A DNA stretch of 64,000 bases, from NCBI GenBank assembly GCA_002729235.1, contig PBTY01000006.1:76192-140191 (forward strand). The letters are read 5' to 3'. Under the pieces are notes generated by a model. It saw nothing but the letters and a program-made list of their open reading frames with translations. It had not been told where the DNA came from and made no database searches. Both the position numbers and the translations under genes were made by a program. Positions 45,085 to 55,547 of this stretch are shown in pieces. How positions within the stretch are numbered: the stretch's first letter is position 1; each line of letters starts with the position of its first letter. This DNA is from Rickettsiales bacterium (GTDB lineage Bacteria > Bacteroidota > Bacteroidia > Cytophagales > Cyclobacteriaceae).

Positions 45085-46761
45085 CTATTTCGAATGATCG
45101 GCTATCTGAATAATCAGACTCAAAATAATAGTAAGTAGACAACCAATAGCATTATACCATAAATAGCCAAGTGTAATCACTTCATAAACTGTGAGAAAAT
45201 GAAATACAATTACTACGGTTTGAGAAATGATCGCCGCCCAGAATACTGCATTGCCTCCTACTTTCTTCAAAAAGAAAGCCACAAGAAAAATCCCCAGTAT
45301 AGTGCCATAGAAAATAGAACCTACAATATTCACCGCTTCGATTAGGTTCTCAGAATTCTTGGCCAGAATAGCAAAAGAGATCGCTAATATGCCCCACAAA
45401 AGTGTTAGTCCTTTGGTGATCAACATATCATTTTTCGACTCACCTTTACTCAGCAAACGCCTATAAATATCCACTGTAGTCGTGGAAGAGAGTGAGTTGA
45501 TCTCCGAAGATGAAGAAGACATGGCTGCTGAGAAAATGACTGCAATCAGCAAACCGATAAGGCCATGTGGTAGGTAAGTCAATATAAATGTCAAAAAGAC
45601 ATAATCTGAATCTTTGGTTTCAATAGTTGGATCTGCTTGAACCAATAAGTCTTTCACTTCTTGTCTCAACTCCCTGGATGCCTGATCTGAGGCTAGCAGT
45701 TTGGCTTCATTCAATTCCGTTGGTTCTTGTGCATAGAGCAACGCCTGATTTTTTCGTTCTTCCAGCAATTGCTCATAATTGACTGATAACTCCTGATACT
45801 GCAGCTCATATGGTGTACCATTCAGCTTTTGTACTGACACATCTTTGAAATGGACTGGAGGAGTGTAGAAAATAAAGAAGACATAAACCATCACTCCGGT
45901 CAACAGTATGAAAAATTGCATTGGGATTTTCAAAATGGCATTAAACATCAATCCCATTCTACTTTCGGTGATATTCTTACCACCTAAATAACGCTGCACC
46001 TGAGACTGATCCGTCCCGAAGTAAGAAAGAGCTAAGAAAAGTCCACCTGTCAACCCAGACCAGACAGTGTATCGTTTCTCCACATTGAAATCAAAGTCAA
46101 CCGTATTGAGCTTATCAAGCTTCCCCGCAATTTCCAATGCTGATCCGAAAGAAACATAATCCGTAATGTAGGCCACAATGACTCCAAAAGTCACAAACAT
46201 CCCAATCATGATCACAGCCATCTGCTGCTTTTGGGTAATGCTAACAGCCCTGGTTCCCCCGGAAACCGTATAGACGATGACCAATCCCCCAGTGATGAAA
46301 ATGGTCATAGTCAAATCCCAATCAAGAATACTGGATAGAATAATAGCAGGAGCGTATATGGTAATACCTGCCGCCAAACCTCTTTGAATCAGAAAAAGTA
46401 GCGCTCCAAGCATACGGGTTTTCAGGTCAAACCTCGACTCCAAAAATTCATATGCGGTGTAGACTTTTAGCTTGTAAAAAATAGGAATAAATACAGCCGA
46501 CACAATGATCAAGGCGATGGGTAATCCAAAGTAATTCTGTACAAAACCCATTCCACTTTCATACCCTTGACCCGGAGTGGAGATAAATGTTATAGCACTG
46601 GCTTGTGTCGCCATTACAGACAATCCAATTGTCCCCCAGCCCAATGAGTTATTGCCTAGCAAGTAACCTTCAATATTGTTTTGCCCTCGGGTTTTATAGA
46701 CACCATAAGCAACAATGGATAGCAGCGTACCAAACAATACAATCAGATCTAATGTATTCAT
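45085..46761 (-). CDS. Sodium:solute symporter (SSS family)
   Basis: 558 residues and about 13 helices. 'GWGTIGLSVMATQASAITFISTPGQGYESGMGFVQNYFG' is the SSS N-terminal signature, and 'YFGTDQSQVQRYL' and 'SAAMSSSSSEINSLSSTTTVDIYRR' follow. A long charged cytoplasmic or periplasmic loop lies near residues 310-370. It imports a solute with sodium. It follows the PIG-L deacetylase gene by 139 bases on the same strand, so a glycan-derived or N-acyl sugar substrate is a reasonable guess. Confidence 0.9.
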   Translation of the reverse strand: MNTLDLIVLFGTLLSIVAYGVYKTRGQNNIEGYLLGNNSLGWGTIGLSVMATQASAITFISTPGQGYESGMGFVQNYFGLPIALIIVSAVFIPIFYKLKVYTAYEFLESRFDLKTRMLGALLFLIQRGLAAGITIYAPAIILSSILDWDLTMTIFITGGLVIVYTVSGGTRAVSITQKQQMAVIMIGMFVTFGVIVAYITDYVSFGSALEIAGKLDKLNTVDFDFNVEKRYTVWSGLTGGLFLALSYFGTDQSQVQRYLGGKNITESRMGLMFNAILKIPMQFFILLTGVMVYVFFIFYTPPVHFKDVSVQKLNGTPYELQYQELSVNYEQLLEERKNQALLYAQEPTELNEAKLLASDQASRELRQEVKDLLVQADPTIETKDSDYVFLTFILTYLPHGLIGLLIAVIFSAAMSSSSSEINSLSSTTTVDIYRRLLSKGESKNDMLITKGLTLLWGILAISFAILAKNSENLIEAVNIVGSIFYGTILGIFLVAFFLKKVGGNAVFWAAIISQTVVIVFHFLTVYEVITLGYLWYNAIGCLLTIILSLIIQIADHSK

Positions 46762-46900
46762 TGATATACTGAGCTAAAAACTGACAATAACAAGATCATG
46801 ATTATCAGACAACCAGTTACCAACCAGTATATAGATTTCCAACTGGAGAAATATGGTGGGGTGTCCAATTCCCTCTCTGAATTAGTTGACATAGGTTTTT

Positions 46901-49396
46901 TTATGGGTTTGTTTGATTATCTCCTAAAGAGATCATGTTTACTAATAGCTTGTATGCTCCGGGAACACCCGCAGGTAACTCTCTAAAGAATGATAAACCA
47001 GTGTAGCAATAATAACCCTTACCGTATTTCGCTACTAATAAACTTCCTTTAGTCTCTTCCTCCCCCGGATCATTCATTCCCAGAATAGGAATAAATTCCT
47101 CAGACCATTTATTCGGGAAATATAATCCTCTTTCCTGAACCCAACCATCCATATCCTCAGAAGTAATCTTATTCGGATAATTCAAAACAGAATGCTTCGG
47201 TGCCAAAAATTTGACTTCTGAATTCTCAACCGTAACTCGATCTCTCGACAATGTTAGTGCATATGGAGCTACATCTTGCGTCACCAATCGATGGCTTGTA
47301 TTGTATTGCACAATGACATTGCCGCCTTGTTTTACAAATTCAAATAATTCGGTATTCTTAAAAGCTAACCAAGGAAGGGTATTAAATGCTCGCACTCCAA
47401 TTAAAACAGCATCAAAACTATTCAGTCGATCAGCTACCACATCATCTTTATCTAATAAGGTAACATCATAACCAATGCCTTCTAGAGCTTCCGGAACCTC
47501 GTCACCTGCTCCCATAACATACCCAATTTGGGCATTTGTTTTTTTGATGTCAAGTTTCACCACTTTACTGGAAGAAGACTGAAACAAGTTTTGCTGTGGT
47601 ATGTGATCATAATCGATCACCACTTTCTCTCTACTGTAGGATTCACCTTCAACTTTGATAACAGGATAAATTTCCCCAATTGACTCTCCAGATGGAGGCG
47701 TTAGAAGAAACTCAACGATTTTTTCCTCATTCTTTTGTTCCAGATTAACATCAATGAATTCTGGAGTCACCTTCCATCCTTGGGGAACTTCTAAAGATAA
47801 TTGACCACTTAATTCTTCCTTCCCAGCTATCACAACAACCTCAACAGCTTTTGGAGCAGAATGAGAGAAAATAAGGGATTTTGCTTTCAAATTAACCATT
47901 GCTTTTGGTTGTATGATCAATGGAGTCACCACTTCCCCTTTTACAGGATCAGTCCGCCGATAGTTAACGGGTACTGGAACCTCGATTACCTGATCACCCA
48001 ACGTTAATGTAACATAACCTGTGATTGCAGGGAGATTCTGAGGCAATCCACGAAGTTTCTGATCACTAACACCATACATACCCTCAGAAGCTTCTTCTTC
48101 TAGCCAATAAGGATTAGTATAATTCATGTTTTCAGGAATGACTAGTTCATAATTGAATTGAAGTTTGTCATTTCTCTCCATGGACATTTCATTTAAAAAT
48201 CGCTCGTTGCTTGATGAAAACCTCAGAGCTTCCAATTCCCAATTAACATCACTCCTACTAATTGCTTCAAAACTAACTTTGATAGAGTCACCGGGTGTAT
48301 AAGATGAGTTCTCAGCATTAAGAGCGAGATATGTGCCAGTAATATCTAACAACAGTTGCTCCAATTCCATCAACTTAACTTCCTTCCAATATTGATCAGG
48401 TAATGCTAATAGTGCTGATCGAGCACCAATCAATTTATTTAAAATGGATTCAGGCTCTCTTGGGTCATAATCCTGGAGAGCTTGATTCAAAAATTTCTTC
48501 ACCACTTCAGCTCCTTTCACTCGATCCCACGAAGTATCAATTCCTTCAAACAAATCATTGGAGACCACATCCCCTCCCCATTGTTTAAAATACTCAAATT
48601 CAGATCCTCGAGATCCTGAATTACCGAATCCCTGACTTTTATGCATACTTCGACTCAATGCGGAAATCTCCGTATATGAATATCCAAGAGCTGAGTTATA
48701 TTCACCCACATCTACCCTAAGATACTCTTCGGGATTAAAGGTGGTTCCCGAGTTTCTAAAAAACCAGGAACTGGTATTCCAAAAAATCCTTTTAGGCTGC
48801 CATACATCAACAAACTCCAACTGCTCAGGATATCTATTAGGATCACCTGCAGCCCTGAATGCCTCCATAGCCAAAATAGCTGAGGCCGTATGGTGCCCAT
48901 GTGTTATTCCAGGTTGTAAGGAAAATCTCGTAATCAAAACATCAGGCTTAAACTGACGAATAACCCACACAAAATCTGCTAACACCTTATCCTTATCCCA
49001 AATGGTAAACGTTTCATCAGGATGTTTGGAATAGCCGAAATCATTTGCCCGAGAAAAATACTGTTCTCCTTTATCCGTTCGACGAGCGGCAAGTAATTCC
49101 TGAGTTCTGATTACACCTAATTTCTCACGGATCTCAGTACCTATTAAGTTCTGCCCACCGTCACCACGAGTTGCCGCGAGATATCCAGTACGGTAATGTC
49201 TACCATTTGCCAAATAGGCTATGAGCTGAGTATTTTCATCATCTGGGTGAGCTGCAATGTATAAGGCAGAACCAAGGGTATTTAGACGTTCCAATTGTTG
49301 TAACACATTGGAAGCCGAATATCTTGATGTGACCTGGGCTAAGGAATCGAGAAGGTTTAAAAGGAATATGAAAAAAAACAGGGATTTATGTTTCAT
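46901..49396 (-). CDS. PIG-L family deacetylase with C-terminal GATase-like domain
   Basis: 831 residues with signal peptide 'FFFIFLLNLLDSLAQ'. The N-terminal LmbE/PIG-L zinc deacetylase domain has 'YIAAHPDDENTQ' and 'THGHHTASAIL' (zinc His). A middle beta-sandwich follows (about 350-600). The C-terminal domain resembles type 1 glutamine-amidotransferase or ThuA-like folds ('FDAVLIGVRAFNT', 'FVKQGGNVIVQYN') without an obvious catalytic Cys. It probably removes acetyl groups from amino sugars outside the cytoplasm. Paired with the symporter downstream. Confidence 0.88.
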   Translation of the reverse strand: MKHKSLFFFIFLLNLLDSLAQVTSRYSASNVLQQLERLNTLGSALYIAAHPDDENTQLIAYLANGRHYRTGYLAATRGDGGQNLIGTEIREKLGVIRTQELLAARRTDKGEQYFSRANDFGYSKHPDETFTIWDKDKVLADFVWVIRQFKPDVLITRFSLQPGITHGHHTASAILAMEAFRAAGDPNRYPEQLEFVDVWQPKRIFWNTSSWFFRNSGTTFNPEEYLRVDVGEYNSALGYSYTEISALSRSMHKSQGFGNSGSRGSEFEYFKQWGGDVVSNDLFEGIDTSWDRVKGAEVVKKFLNQALQDYDPREPESILNKLIGARSALLALPDQYWKEVKLMELEQLLLDITGTYLALNAENSSYTPGDSIKVSFEAISRSDVNWELEALRFSSSNERFLNEMSMERNDKLQFNYELVIPENMNYTNPYWLEEEASEGMYGVSDQKLRGLPQNLPAITGYVTLTLGDQVIEVPVPVNYRRTDPVKGEVVTPLIIQPKAMVNLKAKSLIFSHSAPKAVEVVVIAGKEELSGQLSLEVPQGWKVTPEFIDVNLEQKNEEKIVEFLLTPPSGESIGEIYPVIKVEGESYSREKVVIDYDHIPQQNLFQSSSSKVVKLDIKKTNAQIGYVMGAGDEVPEALEGIGYDVTLLDKDDVVADRLNSFDAVLIGVRAFNTLPWLAFKNTELFEFVKQGGNVIVQYNTSHRLVTQDVAPYALTLSRDRVTVENSEVKFLAPKHSVLNYPNKITSEDMDGWVQERGLYFPNKWSEEFIPILGMNDPGEEETKGSLLVAKYGKGYYCYTGLSFFRELPAGVPGAYKLLVNMISLGDNQTNP

Positions 49397-49601
49397 TTTG
49401 GTGAGCTAATCCGTTGAACATTTTATAGAAATGGATGGCAAAACAATACCAATTCCATTTTGTCTAACTTTTCAAACTGAAAACTAAACAATAATTTAGT
49501 CGGAAAATTGCCATTTATTATTTAATTTATGATTAATCAAGTAAGTGGAGTAATGATTATTTGATTGGTAATAAAGCGAACACAAAACTACTACCGTCGA
49601 A

Positions 49602-50249
49602 ATGGATAAAAATACTATTCTGCTCGTGGATGATCACAAGATCATTCGCGATGGGTTGAAGCTATACTTTGAAGGTAACGATAAATATTCAGTGGTTGCT
49701 GAGGCCGCAACAGCTAAAGAAGCATTGAAATTGCTAGAAGAGAATGACTTTGACCTGGTCATCACAGACATTAGCATGCCCGAAATGGATGGAATCAGGT
49801 TTACCCAGGAACTGAAAGTTTTCAAACCTGAACAAAAGGTCATGGCATTGACCATGATCAGCGAAAATCAACATATAAAACACATGTTGTCGGCTGGAGT
49901 AAATGGCTATATTCTGAAGAATGCTGATAAAAGTGAGATTTTCAAAGCGATTGACACCATTCTAAGTGAAGAAAACTATTTTTCAAGCGAGGTTACCAAA
50001 ATCATCATGGACAACATGGTTGGCAAGAAAAAACCATCCAAGCGTCTTACACTAGAAACACCCCTAACACGCCGAGAAAAAGAGGTTTTGGAATTGATTG
50101 TAAAAGAGTATTCTAATCAGGAAATTGCAGATGCATTGTTTATTAGCGTAAGAACAGTAGACGCCCATAAGAGAAATTTACTAGAGAAAACTGGCTGTAA
50201 AAATATTGCAGGTTTAGTGGTATATGCAATTGAGCACAACATAGGATAA
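49602..50249 (+). CDS. LuxR/NarL-family response regulator
   Basis: 215 residues. Receiver domain with phospho-acceptor Asp56 in 'LVITDISMPEMDG', acidic pocket 'LLVDDHK', and switch residues in 'ALTMISENQ' and 'YILKNADK'. The C-terminal LuxR helix-turn-helix is 'LTRREKEVLELIVKEYSNQEIADALFISVRTVDAHKRN'. It lies 87 bases upstream of a six-PAS kinase, which is very likely its partner. Confidence 0.93.
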   Translation: MDKNTILLVDDHKIIRDGLKLYFEGNDKYSVVAEAATAKEALKLLEENDFDLVITDISMPEMDGIRFTQELKVFKPEQKVMALTMISENQHIKHMLSAGVNGYILKNADKSEIFKAIDTILSEENYFSSEVTKIIMDNMVGKKKPSKRLTLETPLTRREKEVLELIVKEYSNQEIADALFISVRTVDAHKRNLLEKTGCKNIAGLVVYAIEHNIG

Positions 50250-50336
50250 TCACCGCTTTTTACAATTTTTATTATATCAAAATCAACTTATTTATTTAGA
50301 GTATTTGAGTTATCTTATAACTTAAATACTTTCTAA

Positions 50337-53171
50337 ATGGGTATTGTTTCCAGCGAAAAGCAATTAGAAATCTTTCAAGAAATCTTTCATAACTCTCCTG
50401 GTGTACAGGTGGTTATCGATTGCGATAACGTGATTGTGTTCACTAATCAATCCTCTCAAGAACTTTTCAATAATCAAGATCTCATTGGACAACCAATTCT
50501 GAATTATATCAATGTAATTCCATGTGATACCGAGAAATCTTCAGAAATAATCAATGGGTTTCCTTACAGCATTAAGACAAACGAGCTAGCTGAAAATTAC
50601 AAGGTTCTCTTTATGGAACCATTATTTCGAACTCCAGATCCCGAAAATTGGTTTACCGATATCAGTGACTTTTTTCGAGAGCCCATGTGGGTCATTAATA
50701 AAGACTACCAATTAGTCAATTACAATGAGCAGTTCAAACTTGAAGTTGAAAAAATCGGAGTAAGAACAGTAAGAAAGGGTGATTCCGTTTTGTATCCCGA
50801 GTACCCTCAAAAATACCTTCAATTCTGGCAAAATATTTACAATCGAGCTTTTCTGGGAGAAGAAATTACACATGAATTTGAGCGCCCTGATCAAGCCTCA
50901 GGTAATTACTATTCATTATCTGTTGTTCCGATCGTTAAAGATTCGAAGATCATAGGAGTAGCATGTTTCACCAAAGATATTAGTGACTTTAGAAGGCAAA
51001 ATGAGGTTCTAATGAATCAATCACACAAGCTGAAAAAGGCTTTTGGGATTGCTTCTATGTCTGAATGGGAATATGATTTCAAAGCTCAGAGATTCACCTG
51101 GATTGAAGGCACCTCAAAGTTATTGGGAATTGAGTCGGTCAAACTACCTACCAGCTGGACCTCCTTTATTAAACTGATACATCCAGATCATCAAAATGGA
51201 GTCAAACAGGCATTCGAGACTGCTAGAGCTTCAAAATTCCTAAAGATAGAAACAAAAATTCGCCTAGATCAAAAGAACTACATCTGGATCAAGCTTTCTG
51301 GGATTGAAACAGATGACTCTGATCAGAATTTCAGACTAATTGGTATTATTCAAAACATCAACTCCAGAAAACTGGCTGAACTCCAACTTATAGAAAGTGA
51401 AACCAGATATAGGGAACTCATTAGTGTTGCCCCGGCTATTATTTTTCAATACAATATTTCCACGGATACTGGAATATATTATTCGGGAAAACCCTTAGAT
51501 ATCTTAGGCTACACGGTTGATGAAATGATTCGCAATAAAGAATTTTGGACCAATAAAATTCATCCTGAGGATTATAAGAGAGTTGCCAAACATGCAATGA
51601 GTTTAAAACCAGGAGATGTATATGTCAAGGAATATCGGGTACTACACAAACGTGGTAATTGGGTATGGGTAAAAGAATATAGCATAGATGTGAAAGAGGT
51701 CAAAGGGCAAATCATTCTAACAGCCATCTCATTTGATATCACGAAAGAAAAAGAATACGAAATTCGACTCAACTTAGCACTGGAAAGTTCTAATCTGGGA
51801 GTTTGGGAGCATCATTTAGTTACAGACGAATTCATTCTAGATGATAAAATGTTAAGTATGATCGGTTACACAAGAGATGAGCTACCCTCTAATTATCAGG
51901 AGGTTGTTAAACTAACCATACATCCAGATGAGCAACAAAGAAGTCATAAGATACCAATTGAAGTCGCCAAGGATGGAATGGAAGACATTATTGTTACATA
52001 CAACAAACTAATCCACAAAAATGGAAATGTTCTTTACATTGAATCTTATGCAATCATAGCCGAAAGGGATGACAGTAAAAAACCAATAAAAGTAATAGGC
52101 ACAGTCAAGGACGTCACTGAGAAGCGACTTCAGGAAATCAAACTATTTGAGACCAACCAAACCTTACAAAAAATCATTGAGAGTGTTCCAGGAGTTGTAT
52201 TTAGGTACCCAAAAGATGATCCTACCAATCCAGATTTCATTAGTGATCAAATATTTGAAATAACTGGATATCATCCTGAGGAAATTCATCCAAAGGGAGA
52301 TATTAGTTTCCTAAGTTTGGTCAATATGAACGATGCTGCTGTAGCTACAATCGAAATCGAAAAGGCATATCAAGAACAACGCAGCTACCAGATTACTTAC
52401 AGACTAAAGCATAAATCCGGACGTAATATTTGGATATGGGAACGCGGGGGGTTCGTCAAAATCGAAGATCGGGAATTTGTAGAGGGGTTTATGACAGATA
52501 TAACCGACAAGGTAAAAGCAGAGGACCGAATCATTTCAGCAACATTAAAAGCAGAAGACTCTGAACGATCGCGTATTTCTAGAGAGATTCATGACGGTCT
52601 ACAACAGACTCTTGTTTCTTCTTTGTTTTCATTTCAGGAGTTTGGAACTCGAATCGAAAAACAATTCACTCCAGAACTTAAACAACTATTTACTAATGCC
52701 TTAGAAACGCTTCAAAATGGAGTGGCCGAAACCCGTATGATTGCGCATAGCATCATGCCTAAATCCATACAAGATTTCGGGCTCATCGAAACTCTCGAAT
52801 ACATGATTGAAGGGCTCAATCGGTCAACCATTACATCCTTCAAATTATACCATAATATCTCGGAAGATAATATCAGACATGAAATTGCCACCTCTCTATA
52901 CAGGATTTGCCAGGAGGCGACCAACAATATTTTAAAATATGCCAAAGCCTCTGAGGTGGAAATTCAATTAATCAAGCACGACAATTCTCTCATTATGAGT
53001 ATTGATGATAACGGTATTGGATTCGATACGAATAAAAAAGACCTTTTGTATGCTGGTTTAGGATTCTCTTCCATGAGAAGTCGCGCCAATGCCATTTCAG
53101 CAACTTTTGATTTTAATAGCACCCCTGGAAAAGGTACGAGTATTGTTGTGGAAACTCCACTTAAAACTTAG
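50337..53171 (+). CDS. Soluble six-PAS sensor histidine kinase (HisKA_3)
   Basis: 944 residues with no membrane segment or signal peptide. About six PAS or PAS/PAC units run from residues 5 to 730, with PAC ends such as 'VIGTVKDVTEKRLQE' and 'FVEGFMTDITDKVKAE'. Then comes a HisKA_3 dimerisation segment with the phospho-acceptor His near 752 ('SRISREIHDGLQQTL') and a HATPase domain ('ICQEATNNILKYAKAS', 'SIDDNGIGFDT'). NarL-type pairing with the upstream regulator is expected. The input is probably cytoplasmic, such as redox, oxygen or a small ligand. Its stop shares TTAG with menC. Confidence 0.93.
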   Translation: MGIVSSEKQLEIFQEIFHNSPGVQVVIDCDNVIVFTNQSSQELFNNQDLIGQPILNYINVIPCDTEKSSEIINGFPYSIKTNELAENYKVLFMEPLFRTPDPENWFTDISDFFREPMWVINKDYQLVNYNEQFKLEVEKIGVRTVRKGDSVLYPEYPQKYLQFWQNIYNRAFLGEEITHEFERPDQASGNYYSLSVVPIVKDSKIIGVACFTKDISDFRRQNEVLMNQSHKLKKAFGIASMSEWEYDFKAQRFTWIEGTSKLLGIESVKLPTSWTSFIKLIHPDHQNGVKQAFETARASKFLKIETKIRLDQKNYIWIKLSGIETDDSDQNFRLIGIIQNINSRKLAELQLIESETRYRELISVAPAIIFQYNISTDTGIYYSGKPLDILGYTVDEMIRNKEFWTNKIHPEDYKRVAKHAMSLKPGDVYVKEYRVLHKRGNWVWVKEYSIDVKEVKGQIILTAISFDITKEKEYEIRLNLALESSNLGVWEHHLVTDEFILDDKMLSMIGYTRDELPSNYQEVVKLTIHPDEQQRSHKIPIEVAKDGMEDIIVTYNKLIHKNGNVLYIESYAIIAERDDSKKPIKVIGTVKDVTEKRLQEIKLFETNQTLQKIIESVPGVVFRYPKDDPTNPDFISDQIFEITGYHPEEIHPKGDISFLSLVNMNDAAVATIEIEKAYQEQRSYQITYRLKHKSGRNIWIWERGGFVKIEDREFVEGFMTDITDKVKAEDRIISATLKAEDSERSRISREIHDGLQQTLVSSLFSFQEFGTRIEKQFTPELKQLFTNALETLQNGVAETRMIAHSIMPKSIQDFGLIETLEYMIEGLNRSTITSFKLYHNISEDNIRHEIATSLYRICQEATNNILKYAKASEVEIQLIKHDNSLIMSIDDNGIGFDTNKKDLLYAGLGFSSMRSRANAISATFDFNSTPGKGTSIVVETPLKT

Positions 53172-54244
53172 AATGCTATATTTTCCCAAGCACCATTGGA
53201 ATTATATCCTAAAAATTCTCCATTGATTTCTAACGGAGACAAGACATTATTTTCATAAAGCTGTCCAGTACCCAATCCCTGATAACCTATATTTTCAAAC
53301 TCTCCAGCAAATTGTGCTATTGCATTGAGTCCAACATTGCTCTCAAGAGCTGATGTTAGCCACCATCCAATCCCCAAAGTCTGAGCTGTTTTTATCCATT
53401 CCAGAGTAGCTCTTAAGCCACCCAACAATGTAGGTTTCAGGATTATAAATTGCGGCTTGATCATCTTCAACAGTTCCATTCTTCTGCTCTGATCATGATA
53501 ACCTATCAATTCTTCATCCAAAGCAATCGGCACTGATGTTCGCCTACAAATCAGCTGCATAGCCTCTAATTGTCCAGGCATGATGGGCTGTTCAATTGAA
53601 TGAATTCCTAGTTTTTCCAATTCAGCTAATCTTGCAAACACTTCATTTGTTGGAAATCCACCATTGGCATCCACTCGAATAATCACTTTCTCCGATTTAC
53701 TTCGAAGATATTCCAAAACAGCCAGTTCTTGATCAAAGCCAATTGCTCCAACCTTTAACTTGATGCACTTAAATCCTGCATGTAGTTTTCGGTCGACCTG
53801 TTCTTTCATGAAGTCCACTTCCCCCATCCAGATTAACCCATTAATTGGAACATCTCGTTCTGCTTTGTAAAAAGTGTTATCATATATTTTACGAGTTCCA
53901 CCATTCAGCAAATCAAGCAAAGCCGTCTCTAATCCAAACCGCAGGCTGGGCAATTCTGCCGGCACTAAGGACCCTGCAATACTATAAACCTCTTCCTCTC
54001 TTAATGGAATCTCTAGTTTTTTCAATCTGGCTGCCAATTCCGGAATAAATTCCATCACTTGATCCATTGTCTCAATACTGAGTTTTTCCAGAGGAGCGGC
54101 CTCACCCAGACCAAATTCTAATGGATTATCAAGCAGAGAAAGCTTTAAAAGACATACTGGATGTTCCTTGAGTACACCTCTGGAAGTACCAGCATCAAAC
54201 TTAAATTTCAAATTGCGTACGGTGGCCTCTAAATTCATAACCAT
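53168..54244 (-). CDS. menC: o-Succinylbenzoate synthase (menaquinone pathway)
   Basis: 358-residue enolase-superfamily enzyme. 'CIKLKVGAIGFDQE' holds the KxK acid/base pair, metal ligands are in 'IRVDANGG', 'SIEQPIMPG' and 'ALDEELIG', and the second catalytic Lys is in 'FIILKPTLLGG'. 'YQGLGTGQLYENN' is a feature I associate with Bacteroidota MenC rather than dipeptide epimerases. It dehydrates SHCHC to o-succinylbenzoate for menaquinone. ATG 54244 or the ATG two codons later both work. It stands alone here, away from other men genes. Confidence 0.85.
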   Translation of the reverse strand: MVMNLEATVRNLKFKFDAGTSRGVLKEHPVCLLKLSLLDNPLEFGLGEAAPLEKLSIETMDQVMEFIPELAARLKKLEIPLREEEVYSIAGSLVPAELPSLRFGLETALLDLLNGGTRKIYDNTFYKAERDVPINGLIWMGEVDFMKEQVDRKLHAGFKCIKLKVGAIGFDQELAVLEYLRSKSEKVIIRVDANGGFPTNEVFARLAELEKLGIHSIEQPIMPGQLEAMQLICRRTSVPIALDEELIGYHDQSRRMELLKMIKPQFIILKPTLLGGLRATLEWIKTAQTLGIGWWLTSALESNVGLNAIAQFAGEFENIGYQGLGTGQLYENNVLSPLEINGEFLGYNSNGAWENIAF

Positions 54245-54362
54245 TAAATTAACTGTATATACTTAAGGTTTGAACCTTTATCCAAATAATTCTTAAAAGT
54301 TCGTGATTCTACATTTTCTTTGAATTTTAGAATCAGTACTCCTAATTCAAAAGACACAGGTT

Positions 54363-55529
54363 TTGAACCTAAAAGATTACAACTACGAACTTCCAGAGTC
54401 CAAAATAGCAAAGTTCCCTTTGGCTAATAGATCGGACTCCAAGCTGCTTTTTTACAACCATGGATCGATTGAACATCATGTCTTCAATGAGATCACTGAG
54501 CTTATCCCAAAAGACTCACTATTGGTCTTCAATGATACAAAGGTTATTCCGGCAAGATTAATCCTTAACAAGGAGACCGGTGCCAGAATTGAAATATTCT
54601 TGTTAGAGCCATTGTTACCTTCCAACGTACATGAGCAAGTCATGAGTTCTGTGGAGTCTACCACCTGGAAAGTAATGATAGGGAATTCCAAAAAATGGAA
54701 AATCGATTCGGAACTAACTCTTGAGATTGGTAGCAACTTATTTAGGGCAATTAGAATGAATCAGGATACGGTCAAATTCGTTTGGAATACAGATGATACC
54801 TTTTCAGAAATCCTATTAAAAATCGGACAGATACCTCTTCCTCCCTATTTGGATAGAGAAGCAACAGAAGAAGATGTCCCTCGCTATCAGACCGTGTATT
54901 CCAAAAATGAAGGAGCTGTTGCCGCTCCTACTGCTGGGCTTCATTTTACTGATGAAGTATTGGAATCACTTCAGTTCAAAGGCATCGAAAAGGATTTCCT
55001 CACCCTACACGTATCAGCAGGAACGTTTCAACCCATTAAGGCAGATACTATTGAAGAGCATCCGATGCATCGAGAGCAGGTACATGTAAGCCGAACGAAT
55101 ATTGAAAAACTACTCAGTAATGAGGTAATTATCCCTGTTGGCACGACCAGCATGCGCACCTTAGAGAGCTTGTTTTGGTTTGGGCAGTTATTGGAGACTG
55201 ATCCAGAATCAGCATTTTTCATTAAAAAGGAGACGGCCTACTCTTTCACCTCGGTAATTAGTCTGGAAAGAAGTCTAAAAAACGTCTTGTCCTATATGAA
55301 AGGAAACAGACTCAATTCAATCACTGGTCAAACTGAAATATTTATTTACCCAGGGTATACCTTTAGAGTGTGTAGCGGACTCATTACCAATTTTCACCAA
55401 CCAGGTTCTACATTGATATTGTTGGTTGCAGCTTTGTTAGGTGATAACTGGAAGAAGGTCTACGATGAGGCACTCAATAAGGATTACAGATTCCTTAGTT
55501 ATGGGGATAGTTCTTTACTTTTTCCTTAA
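54363..55529 (+). CDS. queA: S-adenosylmethionine:tRNA ribosyltransferase-isomerase
   Basis: 388 residues starting at TTG 54363 ('MNLKDYNYELPESKIAKFPL', the expected QueA N-terminus, so no ATG is needed). 'NDTKVIPARL', 'GQIPLPPYLDR', 'AAPTAGLHFTDE' and 'LVAALLG' are QueA motifs. It adds the cyclopentene ring to preQ1 in tRNA, after the step catalysed by Tgt (8004-9134). The mscS gene follows after 18 bases. Confidence 0.95.
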   Translation: MNLKDYNYELPESKIAKFPLANRSDSKLLFYNHGSIEHHVFNEITELIPKDSLLVFNDTKVIPARLILNKETGARIEIFLLEPLLPSNVHEQVMSSVESTTWKVMIGNSKKWKIDSELTLEIGSNLFRAIRMNQDTVKFVWNTDDTFSEILLKIGQIPLPPYLDREATEEDVPRYQTVYSKNEGAVAAPTAGLHFTDEVLESLQFKGIEKDFLTLHVSAGTFQPIKADTIEEHPMHREQVHVSRTNIEKLLSNEVIIPVGTTSMRTLESLFWFGQLLETDPESAFFIKKETAYSFTSVISLERSLKNVLSYMKGNRLNSITGQTEIFIYPGYTFRVCSGLITNFHQPGSTLILLVAALLGDNWKKVYDEALNKDYRFLSYGDSSLLFP

Positions 55530-55547
55530 TTCGTTATATTCAAGGCA

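Noticed and set aside
44874-45113. 79-residue plus-strand ORF between the cupin and symporter genes
   Set aside because: Its composition is not protein-like, it runs into the symporter gene antisense, and it shows no start signal.
46798-46986. 62-residue plus-strand ORF
   Set aside because: It overlaps the end of the PIG-L gene on the other strand and has no recognisable features.
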